From Moesziomyces globuligerus (Eukaryota > Basidiomycota > Ustilaginomycetes > Ustilaginales > Ustilaginaceae): a stretch of 64,000 bases of DNA. The DNA lies in contig JARVLF010000013.1 of assembly GCA_030849465.1 (NCBI GenBank), positions 186,001-250,000 of the forward strand, in the 5' to 3' direction. Under the pieces are notes generated by a model that did no database searches, had not been told where the DNA came from, and saw only the letters and a program-made list of their open reading frames with translations. The first letter of the stretch is position 1, and every line of letters begins with the position of its first letter. Position numbers and translations under genes: made by a program. This document shows positions 10,045 through 19,247 of this stretch, one piece after another.

Positions 10045-10577
10045 CTTTGCAGGACGTTGAAGCAGTATTCGGTGATATTGCGCCCAGCAGACTGCGCAGC
10101 GTCCGATGTGATGGAAGAGAAGTGAGCCAGTGACGTTTCCAGAAGCGCGCATTTGTCAGGGTCCCTTTCCGAGCTAAAATGCGAACTCTTGCCTTGTTGC
10201 ACTTTTTTCACAGCCGGCCCTGGCCTGAGCGCTTCCGACCCACAGGAAACGCGTCTTGGCACGCCGGAAAGGCAAGCCGACCTGGTATGTGCCCGTCCCG
10301 GCTCCTTCCTGACCACGCCGGACCCACGCCGGATCCACGCCGGTGCTAGTCTCATCGGGACATCAATCACACACCTCTGCATGTTCTTCACATACAGGCT
10401 AGCCGACAGTCACAGGACTCCCGACAGCCAGCGCTTTCAATCTATGCCGGATCAGATTTTGTCGTCTAAATCGTAAACACGTTCCGAGAGTATCAAGAGG
10501 GGGATTGCGTGTCTGCAGAGCCGCATACTGGGTCCGGTCGCAGATGGTCGGTGCAGGCTGTCCGTGGCTGTGGCAAA
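10045..10577. other. Spacer: LCHN-type promoter and CRC1 3' flank
   Basis: About 530 bases between two co-oriented minus-strand genes. A repeated CACGCCGGA-type word occurs at about 10260-10345 (GGCACGCCGGA, CCACGCCGGA, CCACGCCGGA, CCACGCCGG). No coding frame with a recognisable product. Confidence 0.4.
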
Positions 10578-11701
10578 TCAGAACATCTTGTTCATGACCG
10601 AGAGAGAGACTTCGACACCAAGCTGTTTGGATTAAAGAGACATTGAAGAGTTGGTATGCAGTCGGGCTTGTCAGTCGCAGCTCTCTCTTTCGACGGACGG
10701 CAATGGGGCGCAATCGATACTTACGAAGGTGGCTGCGTTGGCGGGGAAGGCACGGGCCATGGCGGGGCCGAAGCCCTTGAAGAGCGCCTTGAGGCCGTCC
10801 TGGGCGACGGTCTTGCGGGCGCAGTCGAGGAAGCCAGAGTAGGTGCCGTGGGGTGCGCCCTGGTAGCGCGACTTGATGACATCGGGCGGGATGGCGAGCG
10901 CCCACATGGCCATACCGGCGAGACCACCGGCGGTGAGCACGTTGAGGAAGTTGAGCTGCTGCGGGTCCTGGCCAGCGGGCGTGAGCATGCGCTTCGACAC
11001 CTCGTAGGCGCAGAAGTAAGCGGCACTACCGGGACCATCTCGTGCAAGCGTAGCACCAGTGCCGCGGAAGATCGACTTGAGACCGCCCTCCTTGTAGAGC
11101 TGGCGGACGACGTCGACGGGACCGTTGTAAGTGGGACCAGTGCTGCCGCTCTGACCCTGAAGCTGGAGGAGCACCTTGACACGCTCGGCGGGACCAGCCA
11201 CGAGCGTGGTAGGCACGGCACTGAAGAAACCGGCAAAGGCAAGCTCGGAGGTCGAAAGCTTGGGGTCCTTGCGGTCAGGAGTCATGGCATATACGAGCTT
11301 CTTGCCCATATCGTACGACCAAAACGAGAGAGCGAAGATGGGCGTCACTCCGACCAGGGGCGGGCCCATACCGCGGTACATTCTGCCACAGTCGACGCGC
11401 GGGAAGCGTAGATCGTCAGCCTTCAGTTCAGCGCCAGATGCTCATTCTTTCAAATAAGCCAGACTTACCCCTTGATGCCATCGGCCTTGATGGTCTTTCG
11501 GACGACATCGAGGCCTCCTGTGTAGGTGCCGTTGGCGGCGGTTTGCAAACGGGTCTTGGTGAGATCGAAGGGGTGACCGACGAGCACGGAGCAGACACCA
11601 CCGAAACCACCGGAGAGGAACGACTTGACGGACGATGTAGCCTGCTTCTTCTGCTCGAACTCCCTGTCCTTGATGGCTGCCGAGGATTGATCGTCAGCCA
11701 T
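10578..11701 (-). CDS. CRC1: Mitochondrial carnitine/acylcarnitine carrier (three exons)
   Basis: Inner-membrane antiporter exchanging acylcarnitine for carnitine, feeding beta-oxidation intermediates to the matrix. Exons are 11701-11469, 11382-10725 and 10622-10578; the introns (86 and 102 bases) both start GTAAGT and end CAG. The joined 311-residue protein has the three carrier repeats with signatures PFDLTKTRLQ, PAERVKVLLQ and PPDVIKSRYQ. The second (AERVK) and the segment MYRGMGPPLVGVTPIFALSFW mark the carnitine carrier subfamily. The junctions rebuild family sequence exactly: DGIKG-MYRGMG at intron 1 and ANAATF-LGVEVS at intron 2. The last exon codes only 14 residues plus the stop. Start ATG at 11701 gives a short cytosolic N terminus with no presequence, normal for carriers. 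Confidence 0.93.
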
Positions 11702-12880
11702 GTTGGCTAGTATGTGATGGTGATGCGGAAAAGACGGGTTGAGCGTGGGCTGGATCCGAGAAAGAATGAGCCAGTCTTGCGACGAAGTGTGGGGCTCGAG
11801 GGCGGCCAGGAAAAAGGTGTGCGGTTGCGGACGAGCTTGATGATGATGGTTGTCAGTGGGGATGCAGAGGGATCAAGCAAAGACCACTGGATCGCGTCGC
11901 TGCCGACGTCCCCGGACCAGACTTTGTCGAGCCGGCATAAAGGATAGCGATTGCAAGCGAGCCTTGCTGCTGCCTCCCGTCCGGATCTCAGTCGCTCACG
12001 CCTTGCTCCCCGCGCTGGGTCGGTCGGCCTTCTTTCGCGTTTCAGGTTGAAATCGGTCTCGGTCAATTTCCTCTAAGCTGGCTGCTGCTTTGGCCTCCGC
12101 TCGTCATGCCACTGAGATGGGCCGGTTCAGCCGAACACGCCCCACAGCCCGTGGCTGTTTGCGTGGTTCTTCCAATTTCCTCGCTTGGCCCAGCCCCGCC
12201 GAAGCTCTTCCGCTAGTGCGCCTCTCGCCTCTTTTTTCTCCGCAATCCATCCGCAACCGTCGCCGTCTGCGCGGTGTGCTGCCCCTAACTCCCTCCTTCG
12301 CAGCCAGCTTGCTTCAGTGCTTATTCACTCGGAGAATCCCCGCTTGGCTTCTTGTCCTCGCCGACTATTTCCGAGCTCATCCGCTCCTCCGGACCACCCG
12401 CACTGGCGTCCGCATACACAGCAGCTCCATCATCTCTGCAGCGTTCCGGAGTCAGCGAGAGAGGAGTAGATGGTGCATTGAGCCGGGGTCTCGCATGCAT
12501 TCAGGCGTGAAGTGGCCGAACCGGTTCAGGGAGCTAGGAAAAGCCGGTTGTTGGAGCTTGAGCAGGTGGGACGCTTTTGAACGCACAGCTGCATGTGAGC
12601 GTCACCAGCCACGAGCCAATCAAATCCACAGCGATCCAACTCGCTCCTGTCGCGTGAAATGGGAGTTAGGAACAGACGATCTTCCCGATACACGTAGTGT
12701 GCCCGATCGACCACATGCCGATCCAAACACCATCAACTCAGCGCTCACTCACTTGCATGCTCAGCTGCGGTGATGCTGCGGTGATGCAAGACAGCAGAGA
12801 TGCAAGTATATGTTATGCAAGGTGAGGGGTGGCTGGTATAAAATACATTGAGCGCAATCCGTGCCACTATCCTGGTGCGA
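11702..12880. other. Spacer: CRC1 promoter and COX16-ERV1 3' flank
   Basis: About 1.2 kb upstream of CRC1 and beyond the stop of COX16-ERV1. A pyrimidine-rich stretch at 12160-12450 contains a 227-codon frame beginning with a non-ATG codon and having no recognisable product. An AT-rich word, GAAATCGGTC followed by CAATTTCC, lies at 12048-12070. No gene is supported. Confidence 0.45.
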
Positions 12881-14034
12881 TCAATCGCAGCTGCCGTCCG
12901 AAGGACCGTCGAGCCACCTTTCGCTGAGCTTGGCCTCGGTACACAAGAAAGTGGGCTTTCCGAGACGCTCGTTGACCTCGTTGTGGATACCACAGAGCCA
13001 TTTGCGCAGCGCTGGGCCGGAGCGCACTGCTTCGGACAATCGCAAGCGTCGGTCCTCCCAACCGCCTTCCTTTTGCTCCCGCTTGTACTCCTCGCCCAAC
13101 GCCTCCGCACACGAGTGGCACGGGTAGACGTCCGGGAGCGCACGGAGCATCGCGAGCATCGAACTCTGCTGCTGAGCTGACGGGTCTTCCGGGAAGTAAG
13201 CGGCAGCCGAGTGCAAGAATGTCCACGCCGATCGACCCAGCTCTTCGCCGTCCGGAGGGCAGGCTCGATCTGCCGCGGAATCCAAGCGGGAATCCAGACC
13301 CGTCGCCGTTGCGAGCGCGGCACCCGCTGCTACCTTTTGTGCTGAAGAGCCTTTCTCCGAAGTTTCGGAAGCAGACGCCTTTGGAGAAGCCTGCTTGGTT
13401 CCCTTCATGGCAGCGGCAAAGGCGAGCTTCGAGTTGCATGCGCGGCAAGGTTTGCCATCCGGGCCCAGCACCACTGTCGGCTTCTGTCGAGAAGATGGCA
13501 CGTTGGTTGCCGTGAAACCTTTGCTCTTCTCATGCTCTGCGTCGCGAGGGGAGAGGCCCTCGGTCTCGATCGTACGGGAGTTGGTTGGTACGACGCCCCA
13601 CTCTGCGACGCCATCGGGACGACTGATTCTCTTTGGCTCCCAGTCGTCCAATTCGTCCTGTTTGGATTGCAATCTCTGTGGATCCAGGCAAGCATCCAGA
13701 GAGGCGGTTGAGCAAGTGTCAGTAGCGGGACACAACAAGTGCCAGGCAGTGCAGTCGAGAAGCGCAGGAGACTTACGAAGTACTCTTCACGAATATCGAT
13801 CCTCTTGCGATCCTTCTTCATGCGCAGCTCCTCTTCCTTGGAGATGGTCTGCACCTTGGTCGCATTGTAGTCGTAGCGAGTCTGCGTCAAGTTGGCAAGG
13901 CCGAAGCTCGCACCGACGATTGTGACAATGAAGGGCACTCCAAAGAAGAGCAACGGCCTCCGGCGCACCTGCGGCGCCAGCCTCGCCACCAACGAGTTGG
14001 ACTTGCGCAGCGGCTTGGACTCGAATGTCGGCAT
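12881..14034 (-). CDS. COX16-ERV1 fusion: complex IV assembly factor joined to FAD sulfhydryl oxidase
   Basis: Exon 1 (14034-13777) encodes Cox16: a basic N terminus, one membrane span at about residues 27-48 and the IDIREEYF segment. A 101-base intron (GTAAGT...CAG, phase 0) leads to exon 2 (13675-12881). Exon 2 completes Cox16 (DELDDWEPKRISRPDGVAEW) and runs without a stop into a complete Erv1. Erv1 features are the shuttle motif KPCRAC (Cys163/Cys166), the FAD-domain segment GRSAWTFLHSAAAYFP, the redox pair YPCHSC (Cys272/Cys275), and HNEVNERLGKP with Cys314/Cys331. Total 350 residues. There is no Met between the Cox16 C terminus and KPCRAC, so a separate Erv1 could not start before its shuttle motif in this frame. 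Cox16 places its C terminus in the intermembrane space, where Erv1 reoxidises Mia40, so the fusion is topologically sensible. Confidence 0.82.
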
Positions 14035-14432
14035 CTTGAACCAAAGTGCCTGCCGTCGCGATGCCGCTTTGGAATAAGTGGAAGGAGTAAAGCGCAGGTG
14101 GATTCCTTGGCTGATGGTAGCGTGGCAAAGATGCGCAGCAAAGCGGATCGTCGGGGCCTTTCGGTGTGGAGTGAGTTGTGCTTGGAAGAATCAGTCGGAA
14201 AATTCCGCTAAATAAAGGTGGCCGAGCAAAGTGGAGTCGGCATGCTTTGCTGGATCCGCGGATGTGACCGGCTGCAGCTCGTGTCGTGAACGTGGGCACG
14301 AATGGAGCTCACACATCACGAAGCGTTGACAGCCACTCTCTTTAACCTAAGGACGATGTCGTCCGCGCTTTCGCATCGTTAGTATCACCGCCACGACGGA
14401 CATTCGGCGAATATGCAGCCAGGAAGAAGGTG
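14035..14432. promoter_or_regulatory. Bidirectional promoter, COX16-ERV1 / lipase-PPTase gene
   Basis: Only 398 bases separate the two divergent start codons. The palindrome-like block GGAAAATTCC followed by GCTAAATAAAGG (about 14195-14220) is the most AT-rich part and lies about 160-185 bases before the COX16-ERV1 start. Shared control is inferred from spacing only. Confidence 0.5.
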
Positions 14433-17400
14433 ATGCCGGTCCTGACCACGCTGCGCCAGAGCCCGACATATCTGTATGTCAAGGTGTACTGCGTATGTGC
14501 GCTCGTGACGCTCTTTCAAGCGGCTCCCGTTTCGTCTCGGATTCCGCGGATCGGCCAGAGGCTTCAGCTCAGCAAGAACCGCATCATTCGCACTCGGCTT
14601 GGGCCACGGATCGTCCCGGTCGAAGAAGCAAGTAGTCTAGCCCCCGCTGCCGCCGCCGCCAGCCAGGCGGTAGAGGCCAGCAAGAGCTCAGCGGACGAGC
14701 TGGTCATTTCGAGCGACGTGCTTGGGTCGAGCGAGACAGGCTCGCTAGGCAAGAAGCTATGGAGTCGGTGGACTCAACGCGCCAGAGATCTCGCGCACGT
14801 CAAGCAGCTCCTGCGTACAGACATCCATGATGTCAAGGCGTACCCGGAGCTGGATTGGGATGCGACCGTTCGGCGCTCCTCGGCGCTTCATCCCGAGGAA
14901 GTCCGCTTCATAGCCAAGCGCCAGAAGCGTCTATCTTCCAAGGGAGATGACAGCCTCAAGCGATTCCTGGAGCTGCCCGAAGACGAGGACGTGCACCCTC
15001 TCGACGTGCCGCTGGTGGCTCTGGGCGGCTCGGGCGGCGGCTATCGCGCCACGTATGGGTTCGCCGGCTTCATCGCTGCTGCAAAACGAGCGGGACTGTG
15101 GGACTGCATCTCATGGGCCGGAGGGGTCAGCGGGAGCTGCTGGACCCTGGCGGCATACTACACGATTGCCTACCACGATGCGGACCGGCTGGTGCGTCAC
15201 TATTTGTCGGTAGCCAGCGAGCTGGCGCATCCGATGAGCGTGCATGCGCTCGACACGGTCGCGCGAAGCAGCCGCGGCGTGTACTTCCTGCTCGGCCCGC
15301 TGATCCGCAAGGCGCAGGCTGGCATCGTGGGTCTCGGCATCATGGACCTGTATGCGACCCTCACCACGAGCTACCAGTTCCTGTCCAGGGAACCGCGTGC
15401 GCGGCTCAGCCGGGCAAGCTTCCAGTTCTCCAAGGTCTGGTCGCGTTCCGGCATCAGCACAGCGGCAGAGCCGATGCCCATCTTTACCGCCGTGCGCGTA
15501 GCTCCTCAGGATGCCCCAGGAGTCCGTCCGCACACGGACTCTTCGCTAAGCAAGGGCCAGCCTCCGAAGCGCGCACTCACCCAGCATCAAACGGCGGCAT
15601 CCAAGGCACTTACCAAAAGCACCTCCTCGCCTGATGGACTCAGCGCCCAGACAGCTGCGGAGATTCCGAGTGATGTCGTAGCGCGAGCGGCAGTGGACGA
15701 CCGCACGGACGTTTACGCACTTCCGGCAGCAAAAGGATATTTCCAATGGTTTGAGGCGACGCCTCTTGAAGTCGGAAGCGCCGATGCGCAGGGCTACATC
15801 CCGACGTGGGCGTGGGGGCGACCCTTTGTCTCTGGTCGGTCGCTCCAGCGCAGGCCGGAAGAGTCACTCTCGCTCCTGCTCGGCCAGTGCACTAGCGCTC
15901 CTGCAGGCCCGCTGACGGGCTACATCTCTGCGTTGCTTGCCTCGCTGCCGAAGGGCACCGTCATGTCCCGTCTCCTGCACTTTCTCAACAACTTTGTTCG
16001 CATGAAACGGTGGGAGCGCAGATGGGGCAATCCCATCCGTGCTGGCGACGAGCCGAATCCCTTTTACGGCCTCAACGTCGCTCCCGTGCCCAAAGTTATT
16101 CAAGGCGATACGCCGAGATCGCGCATCATCGGTATCGGAATCGACATCCTGCACCTACCTCGCCTCGAAGCGCTGATCCGCAGACGGCAGATCCGGCAGC
16201 GTGAACGCCCACAAGCGGCAGGCATTCGGTTGGATGCCAACATGGCCTCAATGCAGCGCCTGGCTAAGCGCATCCTCTGCGAGGCCGAGATGGACGAGTT
16301 CGAGCAGCTGGCGCGGCAGGAACGCGATGCATCCGACCTCGTTCCGCAGTTGCGCCGCTACCTATCCGTGCGCTGGAGCGCCAAGGAAGCCGCGTACAAG
16401 GCGCTCTATCCGCGATTGGTTCTTTCGTGGAAGGATCTGTGTGTTCGGAAGCCCGGCTCGGCGCACACAGCAGCAGGGCCGATCGATGCGGTGGATCTCT
16501 CACGGCTCGAGCAGCAGGGCTTCCGCACCAAAAAGCCCGTCCTCACACTCTCGGAAGAATGGAGATCCAAACATCCGGGACTCACCGCAGCGCCCACATT
16601 GCATCTCAGCCTGTCGCACGATGGCGAGTATGTAGTTGCAAATGTGCTCGCCGAGGAGGCCAGCTGCACCGTCGATGCTCAAACCAGACGCCTATCGGAC
16701 CATCGGCTGCAGCCGAGGAGCGTCGACGAGTGGCAAGACATCCAGGTGAAGCTTCCCGCTGCGAGAGCGAGTGGTTCTGCAGCGCCGTCTCTCGAATCTG
16801 GAGCCACACTGGAATTCGACGAATCACCCCCTGCCAGCGCAGGTGCTGAAAGGGAACCCGGCAAACTCGAGGCTTCCGAGAACTCGGTATCGTGGGAATC
16901 GCAGGGGCGTATTCGGCTCATGGATGCCGGCATGTCGAACAACCTTCCCAACCACGTTCTGGCGCGTGCTGAGCGCGGGGCCGACATCATTCTTGCGTTT
17001 GATGCGTCCTCGGACGTGCAGGCCGGTTCGGCGATGCGGCGCATCCACAACTTTGCCGACGACTGCAACCTCACGCTCACCGACGAGACGCACCGCTTCG
17101 ACCGCGTCTCCCCCGCTTGCCTTGACGGCGAGCAGGCGCGGGCGCTCGAGTCGCGCTTCATCGACCAGTACGCTCGCATCCTACGGGGCATGCGCAACGA
17201 CGACGGCTCGAGCTTCTGGCTTATCTACTGCCCTCTGCTTCCGAACCCCTCCAATCCGACCTACGATCCGAGCACGGCGAGCTTCAGCAACTCGTACAAC
17301 CTCGTCTGGACTCCCGCCCAGGTCCAGACGCTGCTCAAGACCTCGCGGGCCAATCTGGACATGTACGCGCTCGGGCGCATCAAGCAGGTCATGCGTCGCG

Positions 17401-17453
17401 TCTACCACGACAAGAAAGCCGCGCGCCTGGCAAAGCCCCGCTCCACTGCATAG
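14433..17453 (+). CDS. cPLA2-like lipase with an AcpS-type PPTase nested in its catalytic domain
   Basis: One uninterrupted 1006-residue frame. An N-terminal hydrophobic segment (about residues 12-30) may be a signal or anchor. The lipase part opens with GGSGGGYRATYGFAGF (about 195-210) and the nucleophile motif GVSGSCW (Ser233), and continues through YIPTWAWGRPFVSGRS to NPFYGLNVAP. Then comes a complete 4'-phosphopantetheinyl transferase of AcpS type: GIGIDILHLPRLEAL (Asp571), WSAKEAAYKAL (Glu652) and LHLSLSHDGEYVVA (about 723-736). After a low-complexity linker the lipase resumes with WESQGRIRLMDAGMSNNLPN, carrying the catalytic Asp831. The start is the ATG at 14433; the codon before it is GTG. 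AcpS enzymes load acyl carrier proteins; cPLA2-family enzymes hydrolyse glycerophospholipids. Both active sites look intact by motif; joint function is unknown. Confidence 0.8.
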   Translation: MPVLTTLRQSPTYLYVKVYCVCALVTLFQAAPVSSRIPRIGQRLQLSKNRIIRTRLGPRIVPVEEASSLAPAAAAASQAVEASKSSADELVISSDVLGSSETGSLGKKLWSRWTQRARDLAHVKQLLRTDIHDVKAYPELDWDATVRRSSALHPEEVRFIAKRQKRLSSKGDDSLKRFLELPEDEDVHPLDVPLVALGGSGGGYRATYGFAGFIAAAKRAGLWDCISWAGGVSGSCWTLAAYYTIAYHDADRLVRHYLSVASELAHPMSVHALDTVARSSRGVYFLLGPLIRKAQAGIVGLGIMDLYATLTTSYQFLSREPRARLSRASFQFSKVWSRSGISTAAEPMPIFTAVRVAPQDAPGVRPHTDSSLSKGQPPKRALTQHQTAASKALTKSTSSPDGLSAQTAAEIPSDVVARAAVDDRTDVYALPAAKGYFQWFEATPLEVGSADAQGYIPTWAWGRPFVSGRSLQRRPEESLSLLLGQCTSAPAGPLTGYISALLASLPKGTVMSRLLHFLNNFVRMKRWERRWGNPIRAGDEPNPFYGLNVAPVPKVIQGDTPRSRIIGIGIDILHLPRLEALIRRRQIRQRERPQAAGIRLDANMASMQRLAKRILCEAEMDEFEQLARQERDASDLVPQLRRYLSVRWSAKEAAYKALYPRLVLSWKDLCVRKPGSAHTAAGPIDAVDLSRLEQQGFRTKKPVLTLSEEWRSKHPGLTAAPTLHLSLSHDGEYVVANVLAEEASCTVDAQTRRLSDHRLQPRSVDEWQDIQVKLPAARASGSAAPSLESGATLEFDESPPASAGAEREPGKLEASENSVSWESQGRIRLMDAGMSNNLPNHVLARAERGADIILAFDASSDVQAGSAMRRIHNFADDCNLTLTDETHRFDRVSPACLDGEQARALESRFIDQYARILRGMRNDDGSSFWLIYCPLLPNPSNPTYDPSTASFSNSYNLVWTPAQVQTLLKTSRANLDMYALGRIKQVMRRVYHDKKAARLAKPRSTA

Positions 17454-17492
17454 AATGATGATGGACTTTGCTTTTGCCCGGTGGGGTGTGGG

Positions 17493-18785
17493 TCATGTGT
17501 TTGTGCGTAGCCATGAATCTACCCAGTCAGTCCCGCGTGTTGGCTCGGGCTGCGGTGGAGTGTTGCTGAGGTGATTCCAGAGGCTTTCGAGTCGACGGAT
17601 TGCCTTCTGTCGATTCTCCTCGGTCGTGCTATCGTCTACCTTGGCTTGTGTGGCTTGCTCGATGGTCTCGCGCAGTAGGTGGGATCGGCCGTAGACGTCG
17701 TCGAGATAAGTCGAGGCTCCAAAGTAGCGCGTGATCTTGCTGACAACGGCAAGGCCGCGGTCCGAGTCGTGCGTCTGGGTCTCTGTGACCTCGCTCGATT
17801 CAGAACGGCCGTCGAGGATGCTCGCCACGGCCGCCTCAGCTGTGGAAGCGTAAACGCCTTCGCGCACGGAGGGATTGTCAGGACGCGGGACAGCCAGCTC
17901 CTGTCGGCCCTGTTCCGACGCCTGGGCTTCGGCGAGAGAAAGATGCATCGCCGCTTGCTCTGCGCTGAACCCGCTGTTCGACGGCGAAGGTGCACGGTAG
18001 TTGGCATCGAATCGAGAAAGCACGTCGCTTGAGAGCGCACTGGTTGGATCAGAAGCAATGGGTGCGTGGCTGGCCGGCGTAGAGGTGGTTTGCTCTTCGG
18101 CATCCAGCAGAGCGAACACGTCGTCTGTGTGCGCAAGTGGTGCAGCAGCTGTGACGGGGCCGAAACGCTCGGCAACACCACCACTGTTGCTCCCGGCGGA
18201 GGCCGAACTTTGTGTGCTCGCTCCACGCACTGCTGCATGCAGAGGACCGTCCAGCTGCGTGTACGACTGAATCACCCCGGCCGTGGTCGGATCCATTCCC
18301 GTGCCTCTCCATCCTTGCGTCCGAACAGCATCGTCAGTTGTCCAAGTCCGCGGGAACGCATCCTCGCTCTGACCGCCCTGAGGGGCGGCATGTTCCAGCG
18401 TCATTCCGCGCTCGAAGTCCTTGAACATGCGTTCGTGATCCGCTGCCTCTGGTCCGGCGCTCGATGTCGTCCGAAACGTCGCTCGCTCCCTCTGCCCCTC
18501 CCCTTGCGCCGAGCTCGCGCTCGCACTGGAGCGCAGATCCTTGACGAGCCAATCGCGAAGATCCGAGTTCCCTTGGCCTGCTTGTGCAAAGTCAGCTTTG
18601 CCGCCTGATGCTGACTGCATCAACGACCCGAGCTGCGACGAGGCCATGCTCGAGCGCAGCGCCGAGGCAATCGAAAGCGCCGCACTCGAAGCTCCTCCCG
18701 AAGACGATGTACGTGGCTCCTCCGAGCGATTCCCTTCATTCTCCCGCGCCACGGCTTTACCCTTACCCTTACGAGCGTCCACCAT
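17493..18785 (-). CDS. Hypothetical protein, 430 residues
   Basis: I do not recognise this protein. It is likely real: a long ATG-started frame ending 39 bases from the convergent lipase/PPTase gene. The N terminus is basic and Ser/Ala-rich. A helical block follows (SALRSSMASSQLGSLMQSAS, then DLRDWLVKDLRSS) and DHERMFKDFERGMTLEHAAP at about 115-135. The middle is low in complexity with acidic patches (DDVFALLDAEEQ). The C-terminal 100 residues look folded and helical: SKITRYFGASTYLDDVYGRS, HLLRETIEQATQAK, a Lys/Arg-Leu helix (RQKAIRRLESLWNHLS) and DWVDSWLRTNT at the end. I considered a Pex20-like peroxisomal co-receptor but found neither the N-terminal cysteine motif nor WxxxF/Y repeats. No membrane span or signal peptide. 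Confidence 0.6.
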   Translation of the reverse strand: MVDARKGKGKAVARENEGNRSEEPRTSSSGGASSAALSIASALRSSMASSQLGSLMQSASGGKADFAQAGQGNSDLRDWLVKDLRSSASASSAQGEGQRERATFRTTSSAGPEAADHERMFKDFERGMTLEHAAPQGGQSEDAFPRTWTTDDAVRTQGWRGTGMDPTTAGVIQSYTQLDGPLHAAVRGASTQSSASAGSNSGGVAERFGPVTAAAPLAHTDDVFALLDAEEQTTSTPASHAPIASDPTSALSSDVLSRFDANYRAPSPSNSGFSAEQAAMHLSLAEAQASEQGRQELAVPRPDNPSVREGVYASTAEAAVASILDGRSESSEVTETQTHDSDRGLAVVSKITRYFGASTYLDDVYGRSHLLRETIEQATQAKVDDSTTEENRQKAIRRLESLWNHLSNTPPQPEPTRGTDWVDSWLRTNT

Positions 18786-19247
18786 ACTGAGATCGTGCCG
18801 AGAAGATGGTGGGCAGGGTCAACAACACCCTGTTGCTCTCTCCACACTTTTCCACCCAGCCCTCATCGCGTGAAAGCACTCGCGCAATTTCCGAGTCCCG
18901 GACGCGTAACTTCGAGGTCACCTCAACCAACCAGCATCCGGACTCGACCATATCAAGCGAAAGAATGGCCAAACAGCTACTGATTCAAAATACATGATGA
19001 GGCGGACGAGCGGTTGCGCGGCCGATGCAAGGAACGTTGAGCTCGACTAGGTCGATCTTTGGATGCGGGGAACGGAGACTAGAGCGCATCGAAGGCGGGT
19101 GCCAAGATACAGCGCGGTAAGGGTATCTAGATGTTTATGAGGATAGGATGAGTCGGATAGCTTGTATGCAGAACATGATCGCAGTCGAGTGAGGCAGGAT
19201 AGGAGAGAAAGAGTACGGCTGCATTCGCTTGTGGCAATGCGCCGAGG
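18786..19247. other. Spacer between two minus-strand genes
   Basis: About 460 bases holding the promoter of the 430-residue protein gene and the 3' flank of the eIF4A-like gene. Nothing else recognised. Confidence 0.4.

Noticed and set aside
10045..10152. N-terminal extension of the LCHN-type protein to 10152
   Set aside because: Begins with a non-ATG codon and precedes the conserved start block; the ATG at 10044 is sufficient.
12090..12773. 227-codon plus-strand frame between CRC1 and COX16-ERV1
   Set aside because: Begins with a non-ATG codon in pyrimidine-rich DNA, with no domain or plausible conserved core.
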